Source of the DNA: Rhizobium sp. P38BS-XIX
Lineage (GTDB): Bacteria > Pseudomonadota > Alphaproteobacteria > Rhizobiales > Rhizobiaceae
Reading direction: 5' to 3'
NCBI RefSeq assembly: GCF_012641435.1
Contig: NZ_JABAIJ010000004.1
Coordinates: 464,439 to 528,438, forward strand
Length of the DNA: 64,000 nt
The stretch's first letter is position 1. Every line of letters starts with the position of its first letter. Position numbers and translations under genes: made by a program. The notes below the pieces were generated by a model. It worked only from the letters and a program-made list of their open reading frames with translations. It was not told where the DNA came from and did not search any database. This document shows positions 29,265 through 37,145 of the stretch, piece by piece.

Positions 29265-29310
29265 AATGTTCAATATGAGGCGATCAAATGTTATTACGTT
29301 ATTGAACATT
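29265..29310. promoter_or_regulatory. MocR-type operator: inverted plus direct repeats
   Basis: A perfect 11-bp inverted repeat AATGTTCAATA (29265-29275) / TATTGAACATT (29300-29310). A third AATGTT at 29287-29292 lies 22 bp after the first in the same orientation, which is two helical turns. It fills the 101-bp space between the divergent catabolic operon and the MocR gene. MocR/GabR proteins bind such combinations of direct and inverted half-sites. Confidence 0.75.
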
Positions 29311-29326
29311 AAAAATTGGCGCGGAA

Positions 29327-30655
29327 ATGAGCGATATTAGAGATGCAAGCTGGTTTGCCGAAAAATTGACCGACCGGACAATTCGCGGAATCGCGATTGA
29401 AACCAGCGCCTTGATCCGCGCCGGTGCTTTACCGGTTGGCACCAAGTTGCCGCCCATCAGGGATCTGGCGTTTGCGCTTGGAATTAGCCCGGCCACGTTG
29501 TCCGAGGCATGGAGCGAGCTTCGACGTCAAAAGATCATCAGCGGGCGAGGGCGCAACGGCACATGGGTCAGCGGCGATCGCTTTGTCGCACAGCCGGCTC
29601 GACTTGCCAGTGCGGGCCACTATGGCGAGCATGTTCTTGACCTCACCTCTGCCGGTCCGGATGTCGAACTGCTCCCGAAGCTCGAGCAGGCGATGGCCTA
29701 TGGGGCATCGGCGGAAAAGCTGAACAGCTACGAGCGCAGCCGTATCCTGCCGGAGCTGGAAGCGGCGGTGCGAGCGAGCTGGCCCTACGAGCCGGAAGCG
29801 TTCCTCGCAACCAACGGCGGCTATAATGCTGTCTATACCTTGATCAATGCGCTGGTCATGCCCGGTGCCTCGGTCGCGATCGAGGATCCCACCGGCATGC
29901 GGCTTCTTGACATTCTCGAAGATCGCGGAGCCCGGATCATCCCCGTGACCTGTGATGAACACGGCCCTCTGCCATCCTCGTTGGAGGACGCCATGAAATA
30001 CCGACCGGTCGCCTTCGTCTTTCAACCCCGCATGCATTCCGTCACAGGCCAGACCGTGAGCTCCTCGCGTATGCAGAGCCTGGCGGAAATCCTTCGCGGC
30101 AAGGACACCCTGATCGTGGAGGACGATGGGGTTGCGGATATTTCTGCAGCACCGCGTCAGTCGATGGGACAGCTCTATCCGGATCGCGTCATTCATATTC
30201 TCTCATTCTCAAAGACGCATGGGCCCGACCTTCGGCTTGCAGTGCTCTCGAGCTCACGCGCCATCATCGATCAGATCCAATCCTATCGCAGTTTCAGTTC
30301 TGGCTGGACCAGCCGTATCCTGCAGTCGGCGGCTGCGTGGTTGCTGTGCGATCCTGCGACGGCGGCTTGTCTTGATCACGCGCGAACCATCTACGATCAC
30401 CGTCGGGCGGCCCTGATCGATGCCCTTGCCGAGCGTGGAGTGCCGGCGCTTCACGGCGCGGGCCTATGCGCCTGGATCCCGATTTCCTCCGAGCCATTCG
30501 CGATGGTGACGCTTGCTGCCCGTGGCATCGCGGTCAACCCGGGAGCCAAGTTCTCGATTTTGCCGAGCAGTCACCTGCGTGTCGTGACAGCGACTCTCTC
30601 GGATCGCCGAGAGGAGGTTGCCGATGCGATCGCACTCGCTGCCGTCCACACCTGA
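29327..30655 (+). CDS. MocR-type GntR/aminotransferase regulator
   Basis: A 442-residue fusion of a GntR winged helix (about residues 20-85: GALPVGTKLPPIRDLAFALGISPATLSEAW in part) and a fold-type-I aminotransferase-like domain. The PLP lysine is expected in ILSFSKTHGPDLRL (about residue 300). In this family the aminotransferase domain mostly senses an amino compound through PLP and does not catalyse a metabolic step. Targets are typically the divergent genes, here the importer/amidohydrolase operon. It is convergent with an acyltransferase gene 5 bp away. Confidence 0.93.
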   Translation: MSDIRDASWFAEKLTDRTIRGIAIETSALIRAGALPVGTKLPPIRDLAFALGISPATLSEAWSELRRQKIISGRGRNGTWVSGDRFVAQPARLASAGHYGEHVLDLTSAGPDVELLPKLEQAMAYGASAEKLNSYERSRILPELEAAVRASWPYEPEAFLATNGGYNAVYTLINALVMPGASVAIEDPTGMRLLDILEDRGARIIPVTCDEHGPLPSSLEDAMKYRPVAFVFQPRMHSVTGQTVSSSRMQSLAEILRGKDTLIVEDDGVADISAAPRQSMGQLYPDRVIHILSFSKTHGPDLRLAVLSSSRAIIDQIQSYRSFSSGWTSRILQSAAAWLLCDPATAACLDHARTIYDHRRAALIDALAERGVPALHGAGLCAWIPISSEPFAMVTLAARGIAVNPGAKFSILPSSHLRVVTATLSDRREEVADAIALAAVHT

Positions 30656-30660
30656 ACGGA

Positions 30661-31737
30661 TTACTCGCCGGGTGTACCTGCGCGGACGCTATGGCCAGTC
30701 TGTTTCAAGGGCGTCGCATGTTTGACGAGCAGGCTCGCCAACTTTGCCGCGATGTAGGCAATGACCGATACAAGGACGAGATAGAGGATGATATAGACCA
30801 GCGGCTGCGACGACTGCATCCTACGCAGGACATGGCCGTAGATCTCCGTAAACCCGCGATGGCACATGTAGATCGGATAGGAGAGGTAGCCAAGGAAGAT
30901 GCCGGCGCGCTGTAGCTTCTCCGGCAGTTCCAGCATCGTGCCGGCAACCACGATCAGCGGCGAAATCAGCACGCAAAAGACCAACGCATATTTCAGCGAA
31001 TAGGTGGGAAGGAACAGAAGAATGCAGATGGCAGCGATGGGGAGAATTGCAGCATAGCTGTTGAACGTCTGCCCGAGCGTCGAATTGCTCCGCAGCCGGT
31101 AAATGATCATGCCGAGCGTGAACGAGAAAAACACGCGGGCGAAGCCGCCATCCACCGAGCGCCACTCCCAGCCCAGATCAAGCGATTTGTGGAAAAATAC
31201 CGAGCCGATGAGCATGGCCAGCGACAGGCCGGCAATGATGATGAGGCTCCGCGTTCTCAGTCGAAAGAGGACGAGAGCAAAGACAAGATTGGCAAGCAGT
31301 TCCCAGAATAGCGACCAGGCTGGGCCGTTCAGCGGATAAAGCGCCCAGATATCTCCGGCGGATCGGGTTAGAAAGCTTGGTGAGGGCAGCATGAGGGCTG
31401 TCGTCAGAATGCTGGCGCCAAGATCGGCCCGGCCGACACCCGCTGCCTGCCAATGCAGCAACAGTTGCACGAGCCCGAAGATGCTGCCGATAATGAACAG
31501 GGGATAGAGGCGCGCATAGCGCGCCTTCATGAAGGCCAGCGTGGTCATGCCGCTGGCAAGCTTGTCGCCATAGGCTCTGGCGATCACGAAGCCGCTGAGC
31601 ACGAAGAAGAAGTCGACCGCGATATAAGCTGATGGCGCGTAGGGCCTGTCGAGGTGATAGACGACGACGGCATAGGCGGCGAGGCCGCGCATGGCGTCGA
31701 GAGCGGCGTATCTGTGTCTTGCTGCATCAGCCGTCAT
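30661..31737 (-). CDS. Acyltransferase 3 family membrane protein
   Basis: A 358-residue membrane acyltransferase. The N-terminal signature YAALDAMRGLAAYAVVVYHL contains the conserved R-G and H, and IAVDFFFVLSGFVIARAYG and KARYARLYPLFI follow as in ExoZ/OafA proteins. About ten membrane segments are evident. It lies 36 bp downstream of a glycosyltransferase gene and in the same orientation as a flippase, so it probably decorates the same extracellular polysaccharide with acyl groups. The acceptor is unknown. Confidence 0.92.
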   Translation of the reverse strand: MTADAARHRYAALDAMRGLAAYAVVVYHLDRPYAPSAYIAVDFFFVLSGFVIARAYGDKLASGMTTLAFMKARYARLYPLFIIGSIFGLVQLLLHWQAAGVGRADLGASILTTALMLPSPSFLTRSAGDIWALYPLNGPAWSLFWELLANLVFALVLFRLRTRSLIIIAGLSLAMLIGSVFFHKSLDLGWEWRSVDGGFARVFFSFTLGMIIYRLRSNSTLGQTFNSYAAILPIAAICILLFLPTYSLKYALVFCVLISPLIVVAGTMLELPEKLQRAGIFLGYLSYPIYMCHRGFTEIYGHVLRRMQSSQPLVYIILYLVLVSVIAYIAAKLASLLVKHATPLKQTGHSVRAGTPGE

Positions 31738-31773
31738 GGTCGAGCCCTTGTTGAGCGAAAGCGATATCCGTGG

Positions 31774-32589
31774 CTATCCGGCCGCGCGGTTGCCGAAGAA
31801 TTCGTTTCTCAGGTTGCGGTCGAGCGGGCGGACACGCGAGAGATTGCCGAGAAACTGGCGGGGGTGACGCAGCACCGAGGGATTGAGAAAGTGCGTTCTG
31901 ATAAGATTGGAAGACTTGCTATGGGCGCCGCTGTGACCGACGCGATAGATCGCGCCGCGAAAAGGCAGCGATCCGAGCGGAAAGCCGGCCTCGGCAAGCG
32001 TCCTGCCGATGCGCACGTGGCTGCCGAGCATCGACTTGATGTAATCGATCTCCGCGTCCTCGAAGCTGGACGGCAGCCGATAGAGATCGGATCGAATGAT
32101 CAGCGACGTCCCGCAATAATTGGCGAAGTCGTTGTGATGCATCAGCAGCCGGCCGCCCTCGTTCCAGAGGTAGCCCTTGTCAATCTTCCAGCCGTTCGCG
32201 TCCTGGTTCTTCGCGGCAAACTCCACGATGTTGGCGCTGACGAAATCATCATCGTCGACGATCATGAAGAACCGAGAATCGCGGGCGGCAAGCATGCCAC
32301 TCAACACGCGACGACCCTTGTCCAACCGGAAGGCATCATAGACCTTCTCGCGATCGGCGCCGTTGATATCGTGCAACTGGTTTGGCGGAAAGGTGACGCG
32401 CTCGACCGAGAATTTCGGCGGCAAGGCGGGGAGATCGGCGCCCTCATTGGCCACGATGATGCCGCGCCAGTCACCATTCGATTGCCCGCAGATCGAGGCG
32501 ATCGTTTGCGACAGCCGGCTCTTGAGCGCAGGCCAGTCATTGGAGTTTGCCTGATGGCGAACAGGGATAATGAAAGTCACCAGTGTCAT
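31774..32589 (-). CDS. Glycosyltransferase (GT-A fold)
   Basis: A 271-residue protein beginning MTLVTFIIPVRHQ, the first strand of a GT-A nucleotide-sugar-binding domain. The metal-binding acidic motif is FMIVDDDDFVS (about residues 99-109), preceded by RVLSGMLAARDS. The frame is open 135 bp further upstream, but the ATG at 32589 with AAAAGGG before it fits the domain start. The C-terminal third (LRHPRQFLGNLSRVRPLD) is short and basic, and no membrane segment is seen. It lies between a flippase and an acyltransferase gene and probably adds a sugar in the same polysaccharide pathway. Confidence 0.82.
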   Translation of the reverse strand: MTLVTFIIPVRHQANSNDWPALKSRLSQTIASICGQSNGDWRGIIVANEGADLPALPPKFSVERVTFPPNQLHDINGADREKVYDAFRLDKGRRVLSGMLAARDSRFFMIVDDDDFVSANIVEFAAKNQDANGWKIDKGYLWNEGGRLLMHHNDFANYCGTSLIIRSDLYRLPSSFEDAEIDYIKSMLGSHVRIGRTLAEAGFPLGSLPFRGAIYRVGHSGAHSKSSNLIRTHFLNPSVLRHPRQFLGNLSRVRPLDRNLRNEFFGNRAAG

Positions 32590-32680
32590 GTCGCGCCCTT
32601 TTGACATTTGGTTGGCTGTTGCATCGGATCGACGTTGCTCGGGGAGAGTTGCATTTCTCGCGCCACCGTCTGCAACGCCG

Positions 32681-34177
32681 TTATTGAGGTTTTGCACGGC
32701 GTCCCTGCAGGGTCGTCCGCACAAGGAAGAGAATTCTGTCCCGGCACAGCAGGAAAATGAGCGCCGAATAGGTCAGACCTCCGGCAAGGATCTCGCAGAC
32801 GAGGCGAGCAGCCGGCGACCATTCGCTCAAGGCGGACGACAGCGCGAGCACCACGACCAGCATGCCCAGATAGGCAGCGATGGGTCTCAGAAACTGCCCG
32901 AAATATTCAGCGATGCTCAGACCGATGAGGCGGGAAACCATCCACAATGTCGCTGGCCAGAGCAGCAGGACCTCGGCCATCAGCGCGAAGACGATCGTCG
33001 AGACGCCAAACTGGTAGAGGGCAAACACGGTCACGATCGTGACGATGTTGCGCACCAGCTGGTAATAAAACCACCAGTCAGATTTGCCCTGGCTCGTAAT
33101 CAGCGATGCCTGGATCACGCCAATGCCGCCCATCAGGCCGATCACGCAGAAGAAGCGCACCGGCCAGATCGCTGCAACCCAGTGCTGGCCGAAAATCAGG
33201 GGAATGGCATCGTCTGCAACTGCTGCCAGGCCCATGAAGGCCGGAAAAGAGACCAGCGAGCAGCCGAAGGTTGCCATCAGGAAAGCTTCGCGCACCTTGT
33301 TCTGATCGTGCTGCAGGGAGGAGAGCAGCACATGGCTCACAGAGGTCAGACCGCCGGCGAGCACATTGTTGAGCATCTCGTAGAGCCGGCGGGCGAAATT
33401 ATAAATACCGAGCGCTGCCGGGCTCACCAGCGTGCCGATGATCAGCTGATCGAGGTTCATGGTCTGCAGAAAGCGATTGCCGGATGCGAAGACACCGTAA
33501 TGCAGCAGCTCGCGCAGACTGGAAAGCTTGATCCGCACCCCCGGCAGCCATTTCGCGCCCCAGAATGCGGCTATGCAGGCTGCGGCCGGCGCGGCAATCT
33601 GTGCGATGGCAAGTGCCCAGAGGCCAAAGCCAGCCAGGATCAGCGACAGGCAGATGATGGCTGAAACAGAGGTCGCGATCGCCGTGCGTACGGCCGCGAG
33701 ATGGAAGGACATCGTCCTGCCGATCAAGGCATTGGGCACGATGATCATCATGTCGAAGAAGATCTTCAGGCCGATGATCATCAGAAGGCTGACGATCTCG
33801 TCATGGCCGACCCAATGGGCAAGGATTGGCGATAGCGCAAACAGCGCGGCATAGAGAATGGCAGCCGAAAGGAAAGACAGCCAGAACACCGTATCGAGAT
33901 GGCTGCGGCGGATCGACTTCTGCTGAATCAGCGCCTCGCCGAAAGCCGTCGGCCCGAAGCCGGCGGCGAAACTGACGATAGCGAAGGCAAGTGCGACGAG
34001 ACCGAAATCCTGAGGCAGGAGATATCGCGACGTGACCACGAAAACGAGACTGTTCAGCGCCGTTGGGATCAACGTGTCGAGTGCCGACCAGAATGCGCCT
34101 CTCAATGCGGCCCGCGATCGGTTTTCGCTCAGATGTTCAAAGACGATTTCATCCGCTTCGGAAGCCAGCAACCGCAT
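32681..34177 (-). CDS. Polysaccharide flippase (Wzx/MATE-like, oligosaccharide flippase family)
   Basis: A 498-residue membrane protein with about 12-14 membrane segments. It belongs to the polysaccharide export group (PST, RfbX/Wzx/ExoT-like): a start such as RGAFWSALDTLIPTALNSLVFVV, then SRYLLPQDFGLVALA, then FGEALIQQKSIRRSHLDTVFWLS (all excerpted). These proteins flip lipid-linked oligosaccharide repeat units across the inner membrane. It probably heads the minus-strand group with the glycosyltransferase and acyltransferase genes, although a 91-bp gap follows it. The polymer made is unknown. Confidence 0.92.
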   Translation of the reverse strand: MRLLASEADEIVFEHLSENRSRAALRGAFWSALDTLIPTALNSLVFVVTSRYLLPQDFGLVALAFAIVSFAAGFGPTAFGEALIQQKSIRRSHLDTVFWLSFLSAAILYAALFALSPILAHWVGHDEIVSLLMIIGLKIFFDMMIIVPNALIGRTMSFHLAAVRTAIATSVSAIICLSLILAGFGLWALAIAQIAAPAAACIAAFWGAKWLPGVRIKLSSLRELLHYGVFASGNRFLQTMNLDQLIIGTLVSPAALGIYNFARRLYEMLNNVLAGGLTSVSHVLLSSLQHDQNKVREAFLMATFGCSLVSFPAFMGLAAVADDAIPLIFGQHWVAAIWPVRFFCVIGLMGGIGVIQASLITSQGKSDWWFYYQLVRNIVTIVTVFALYQFGVSTIVFALMAEVLLLWPATLWMVSRLIGLSIAEYFGQFLRPIAAYLGMLVVVLALSSALSEWSPAARLVCEILAGGLTYSALIFLLCRDRILFLVRTTLQGRRAKPQ

Positions 34178-34478
34178 ACCTCGCGCTTTAGATTTGAAAT
34201 CGATGCAGCCCCTGGTCTGCGCCGATTGGTCGCCGGCTGGTCATCTTTTGATGGAACCAATGGCGTCTTGGAGCCTTGATCTAGGCCACGTCCTCGATTT
34301 GTCTAGGGACGATTGTTGCATTGCAACATTACGTTGCCGAAAAAGATTTCGAGATCGAGATAAACGCGAAGCTGGGCTATTCCGAGGCGAAATTTGTCGG
34401 CACATAGGCCGAAGTCAGCTCCGCACGGTAAAGCAATAGCATCCGGCGGTCGAAACTGTTGGGCATCGACAGCACTGG
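34178..34478. other. Intergenic region upstream of the flippase gene
   Basis: About 300 bp between the J-domain gene's end and the flippase start, both minus strand. I see no convincing gene. It contains a short perfect palindrome TGTTGCA-T-TGCAACA at 34314-34328, a possible regulator site 137 bp before the flippase ATG. Confidence 0.5.
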
Positions 34479-35111
34479 CTATTGCGCTGCCGAACGCACC
34501 TTTGGAGCGTCGTCCCATTCGAGATCGGATGCCAGTTCCGTCGGATCATCCGTCTCGTCCATGACGTAGAGATAACCCTCCAGCATATCGCAGGCCCGTT
34601 CGCTTGCGCCGATCTTCGCTTCCGTTTCGGAAATCGCGGTGGCGATCGCCTTGATGCGGGCGCGTAGCATATGCCCGACGACATCCTTGCCGGGGCGTTT
34701 GCCCAACCGGTCAAGATGGAGGCTAATACGGTTGGAGTGCCGCTCCAGTTCGCTCTTGCTGAAATTCGCCTTGCGGATGTCCTCAAGAAGAGCCGCCCGC
34801 ATTTTGGCGACCGGATCGAACGTTCCCGGCTCGCGCTCGTCCAGCACCATTTCCGTAATGAGCTTCTCGATGGCAACAAGCGCCTGCAGGTCCTTGGCAT
34901 CGGTCAGCTCGACATCGTAACCGGTGTCATCGAAGACTTTCCGGCGAGTCGGATCCAGAAGCAGTTCATAGGCTTTCTGCAGCCGCGCGAAGGCATCCGT
35001 GTCGCCGCCAGAATCCGGATGTGCCGCCTTCGCCCGCTTGCGATAGGCCGCCTTGATCTGCTCATCGTTCGCATCGCGCGCAACGCCAAGAATTTCGTAT
35101 GGATCAGTCAC
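34479..35111 (-). CDS. J-domain (DnaJ-like) protein
   Basis: A 210-residue protein with an N-terminal J domain (residues 4-67) carrying the HPD motif at 31-33 in AAHPDSGG, which stimulates Hsp70 ATPase activity. The Gly/Phe and zinc-finger parts of true DnaJ are missing. The rest (70-210) is a helical, charged region with no recognised domain, so this is a type III J protein, perhaps targeting DnaK to specific clients. It uses a GTG start at 35111 with AGGAG 6 bp upstream. Gene neighbours give no further clue. Confidence 0.9.
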   Translation of the reverse strand: MTDPYEILGVARDANDEQIKAAYRKRAKAAHPDSGGDTDAFARLQKAYELLLDPTRRKVFDDTGYDVELTDAKDLQALVAIEKLITEMVLDEREPGTFDPVAKMRAALLEDIRKANFSKSELERHSNRISLHLDRLGKRPGKDVVGHMLRARIKAIATAISETEAKIGASERACDMLEGYLYVMDETDDPTELASDLEWDDAPKVRSAAQ

Positions 35112-35306
35112 TCCAGCTCCTGCGGCTGCATATTCCTGTTCAAGATGCCAAGGCGCCTTGGCGGTGGCTCAACAGACGGAAAATCGCCTACCTTCGGGCT
35201 CTTCCTATCTGTCTTGCGACACTTTTGCACCATCACAACGGCAGAGTTTGGACAAAAACGGCCGCGTGTCAAAGCCCAACTATCTCTTTTTTGAAACTGT
35301 GAACGG

Positions 35307-36002
35307 CTAGATCGTACGGTCGAAAAAGACCGTCGCATGCACCTGCTTGAGCCGATAGAGCTGAGCGGGGCGGTTGCTGGCACGCCGCATTTCGCCCTCT
35401 ATCGGCTCAATAAAATCGACCTCCGCTATCCGCTTGCGGAATGCGGACTTGTCGAGGCTACGGCCCAGAAGACGCTCATAAACCATTTGCAGCTCGCTCA
35501 ATGTGAACGCATGCGGCAACAGGTGGACCGGCAAAGTCGAATATTCGACTTTGCTGCGCAGTCTCGTGATGGCCGTCTTCAAAATGGCGGCATGGTCAAA
35601 AGCGAGGGGACCATCCACCCCGTCTGCAATGATCGGACGCCAGGCGGCCTCCGTCATGTTGCCACCGTGCCTAAGCGTCACGTCATCCGGTGAAATCAAT
35701 GCCATGTAAGTGACACTGAGGCTCCAGCCGCGAGGATCGCGTTTCGCGTCGCCGGACACGCCAACCTGCTCGAGATAGGGGGCAACGATGCCCGTCTTTA
35801 AGTTGAGGACGCGGCGTGCGGCTGCTTCGAGGTCATCATCCTCGTCGACATGGATCCATCCGCCGGGCAGTGCCCAGTCGCCTTCAAAAGGGCGCGCGCC
35901 GCGCTGCGCCAGAAGGACCTCAAGGCCTGCTGCGGTCAACGCAAAAATGGCGAGATCGACCGAGACGATCGGCCGCGGATATGAATTCTCGGAGTTTTCC
36001 AT
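35307..36002 (-). CDS. nrtR: NrtR-type Nudix/winged-helix transcriptional regulator
   Basis: A 231-residue protein. The N-terminal Nudix domain (about 10-150) has the Nudix-box frame (GGWIHVDEDDDLEAAARR from residue 47), but the catalytic REUXEE portion reads RRVLNLKTG, without the metal-binding Glu pair. It should bind rather than hydrolyse its ligand. The C-terminal winged helix (about 160-225: FTLSELQMVYERLLGR ... RPAQLYRL) is that of NrtR, the repressor of NAD biosynthesis genes that senses ADP-ribose. The ATG at 36002 is preferred to one at 36044, which would lie inside the operator. It is divergent from the SPFH and NAD-kinase-like genes, its likely targets. Confidence 0.9.
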   Translation of the reverse strand: MENSENSYPRPIVSVDLAIFALTAAGLEVLLAQRGARPFEGDWALPGGWIHVDEDDDLEAAARRVLNLKTGIVAPYLEQVGVSGDAKRDPRGWSLSVTYMALISPDDVTLRHGGNMTEAAWRPIIADGVDGPLAFDHAAILKTAITRLRSKVEYSTLPVHLLPHAFTLSELQMVYERLLGRSLDKSAFRKRIAEVDFIEPIEGEMRRASNRPAQLYRLKQVHATVFFDRTI

Positions 36003-36026
36003 ACCGTAGATATAGCGCCGCTTCGC

Positions 36027-36071
36027 CTTAGTGTAAAGTTTCAACTAACTTAGTTGACAAAACACACTAAG
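36027..36071. promoter_or_regulatory. 45-bp two-tier dyad operator between NrtR-like and SPFH genes
   Basis: The outer arms CTTAGTGT (36027-36034) / ACACTAAG (36064-36071) and the inner arms TCAACTA (36041-36047) / TAGTTGA (36051-36057) share one symmetry centre, with 6-bp spacers on both sides. A TTGACA at 36054-36059 could be the -35 of the SPFH promoter, so protein bound to the inner dyad would block it. It is the probable binding site of the NrtR-type regulator. Confidence 0.82.
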
Positions 36072-36122
36072 CTGTGTTTATTCGCCTCATCACGATTTGA
36101 AGCACGCTTCCAGGAGGCAAAC

Positions 36123-37142
36123 ATGTTTGGATTTCGTTTTATCAAGGCGCAGCCAACGCAGTATGTGATCCAGTATCGCAACGGCCGTCCGCAGCGGGAG
36201 GGTGCTGGGCTTTCGTTCTGGTACTATGCCCCGTCGACATCGCTTGTCGTCGTGCCGACAGCCAGCGTCAATGAGCCGTTCATCTTCCCGGAAGTGACTG
36301 CCGACTTTCAGGAAGTGACGATCCAGGGTCAGATCACCTATCGGGTCGCCGATCCAAAGCGCACCGGCGAACTGCTCGACTTCTCGCTCAATGCGAGGGG
36401 CCAATACGGTTCGGAGGATCCGCAAAAACTGTCGCAGCGCTTGATCGATCAGGTGCAGGTGGCAATGCGCGCCGAGGTGCATGCCTTGCCGTTGAAGGAA
36501 GTTTTAGGTGCCAGCGAATTGCTGGTCGGGCGTGTGGCGGCCACGCTCCATGATCATCCGGCGTTGCAGGCTCTGGGCCTCCAGCTATTGAGCCTGTCGA
36601 TCCTGGCGGTGAAGCCGAAGCCCGAAACTGCCAAGGCGCTCGAAGCGAGCGCTCGCGAGGCGTTGCTGCGAAGCGCTGACGAGGCGATTTATGCCCGCCG
36701 CAATGCCGCCGTCGAGCAGGAGCGCACGATCAAAGAAAACGAGCTTGCGACCGAAATTGCCGTCGAAAACAAGAAGCGCCAGGTGCGCGAAGCTCAGATG
36801 GATGCCGAGCGCTCGGTCCAGGAGCGGCAATTGCAGATCCGTCAGGAGGAGATGACCGGCAAGATTGCGCTGGAAGAGCAAAACAAGGCGCTTGTCGCTC
36901 TCGCGTCGGGTAATGCGCGTGAGGAAGCGGATGCGAAGGCCTATGGCCTGGCCGCCATGATGAAGGCATTCGGCGATGCCGATCCGAAGATGCTGCAGGC
37001 ACTGGCCTCGGTCGGGATGGAGCCCGGCCAGCTGATGGCACTCGCTTTCCGCGATCTTGCCGACAATGCCACCAAGATTGGTCAGCTGAACGTGACCCCG
37101 GATCTATTGCGCGAAATGCTGCAGCCGCAGGCAAGGGCCTAA
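36123..37142 (+). CDS. SPFH / band 7 domain protein
   Basis: A 339-residue protein from the ATG at 36123, preceded by AGGAGG. The SPFH (band 7) domain spans about residues 5-180 (QYVIQYRNGRPQREGAGLSF, VTIQGQITYRV). A long charged coiled coil follows (about 195-265) and ends in a short conserved tail. Unlike flotillins and most stomatins it has no obvious N-terminal membrane hairpin. SPFH proteins form large oligomeric rings or scaffolds, often at membranes. It is followed 3 bp later by a NAD-kinase-like gene, so the two are co-translated. The function of the pair is unknown. Confidence 0.88.
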   Translation: MFGFRFIKAQPTQYVIQYRNGRPQREGAGLSFWYYAPSTSLVVVPTASVNEPFIFPEVTADFQEVTIQGQITYRVADPKRTGELLDFSLNARGQYGSEDPQKLSQRLIDQVQVAMRAEVHALPLKEVLGASELLVGRVAATLHDHPALQALGLQLLSLSILAVKPKPETAKALEASAREALLRSADEAIYARRNAAVEQERTIKENELATEIAVENKKRQVREAQMDAERSVQERQLQIRQEEMTGKIALEEQNKALVALASGNAREEADAKAYGLAAMMKAFGDADPKMLQALASVGMEPGQLMALAFRDLADNATKIGQLNVTPDLLREMLQPQARA

Positions 37143-37145
37143 GCC

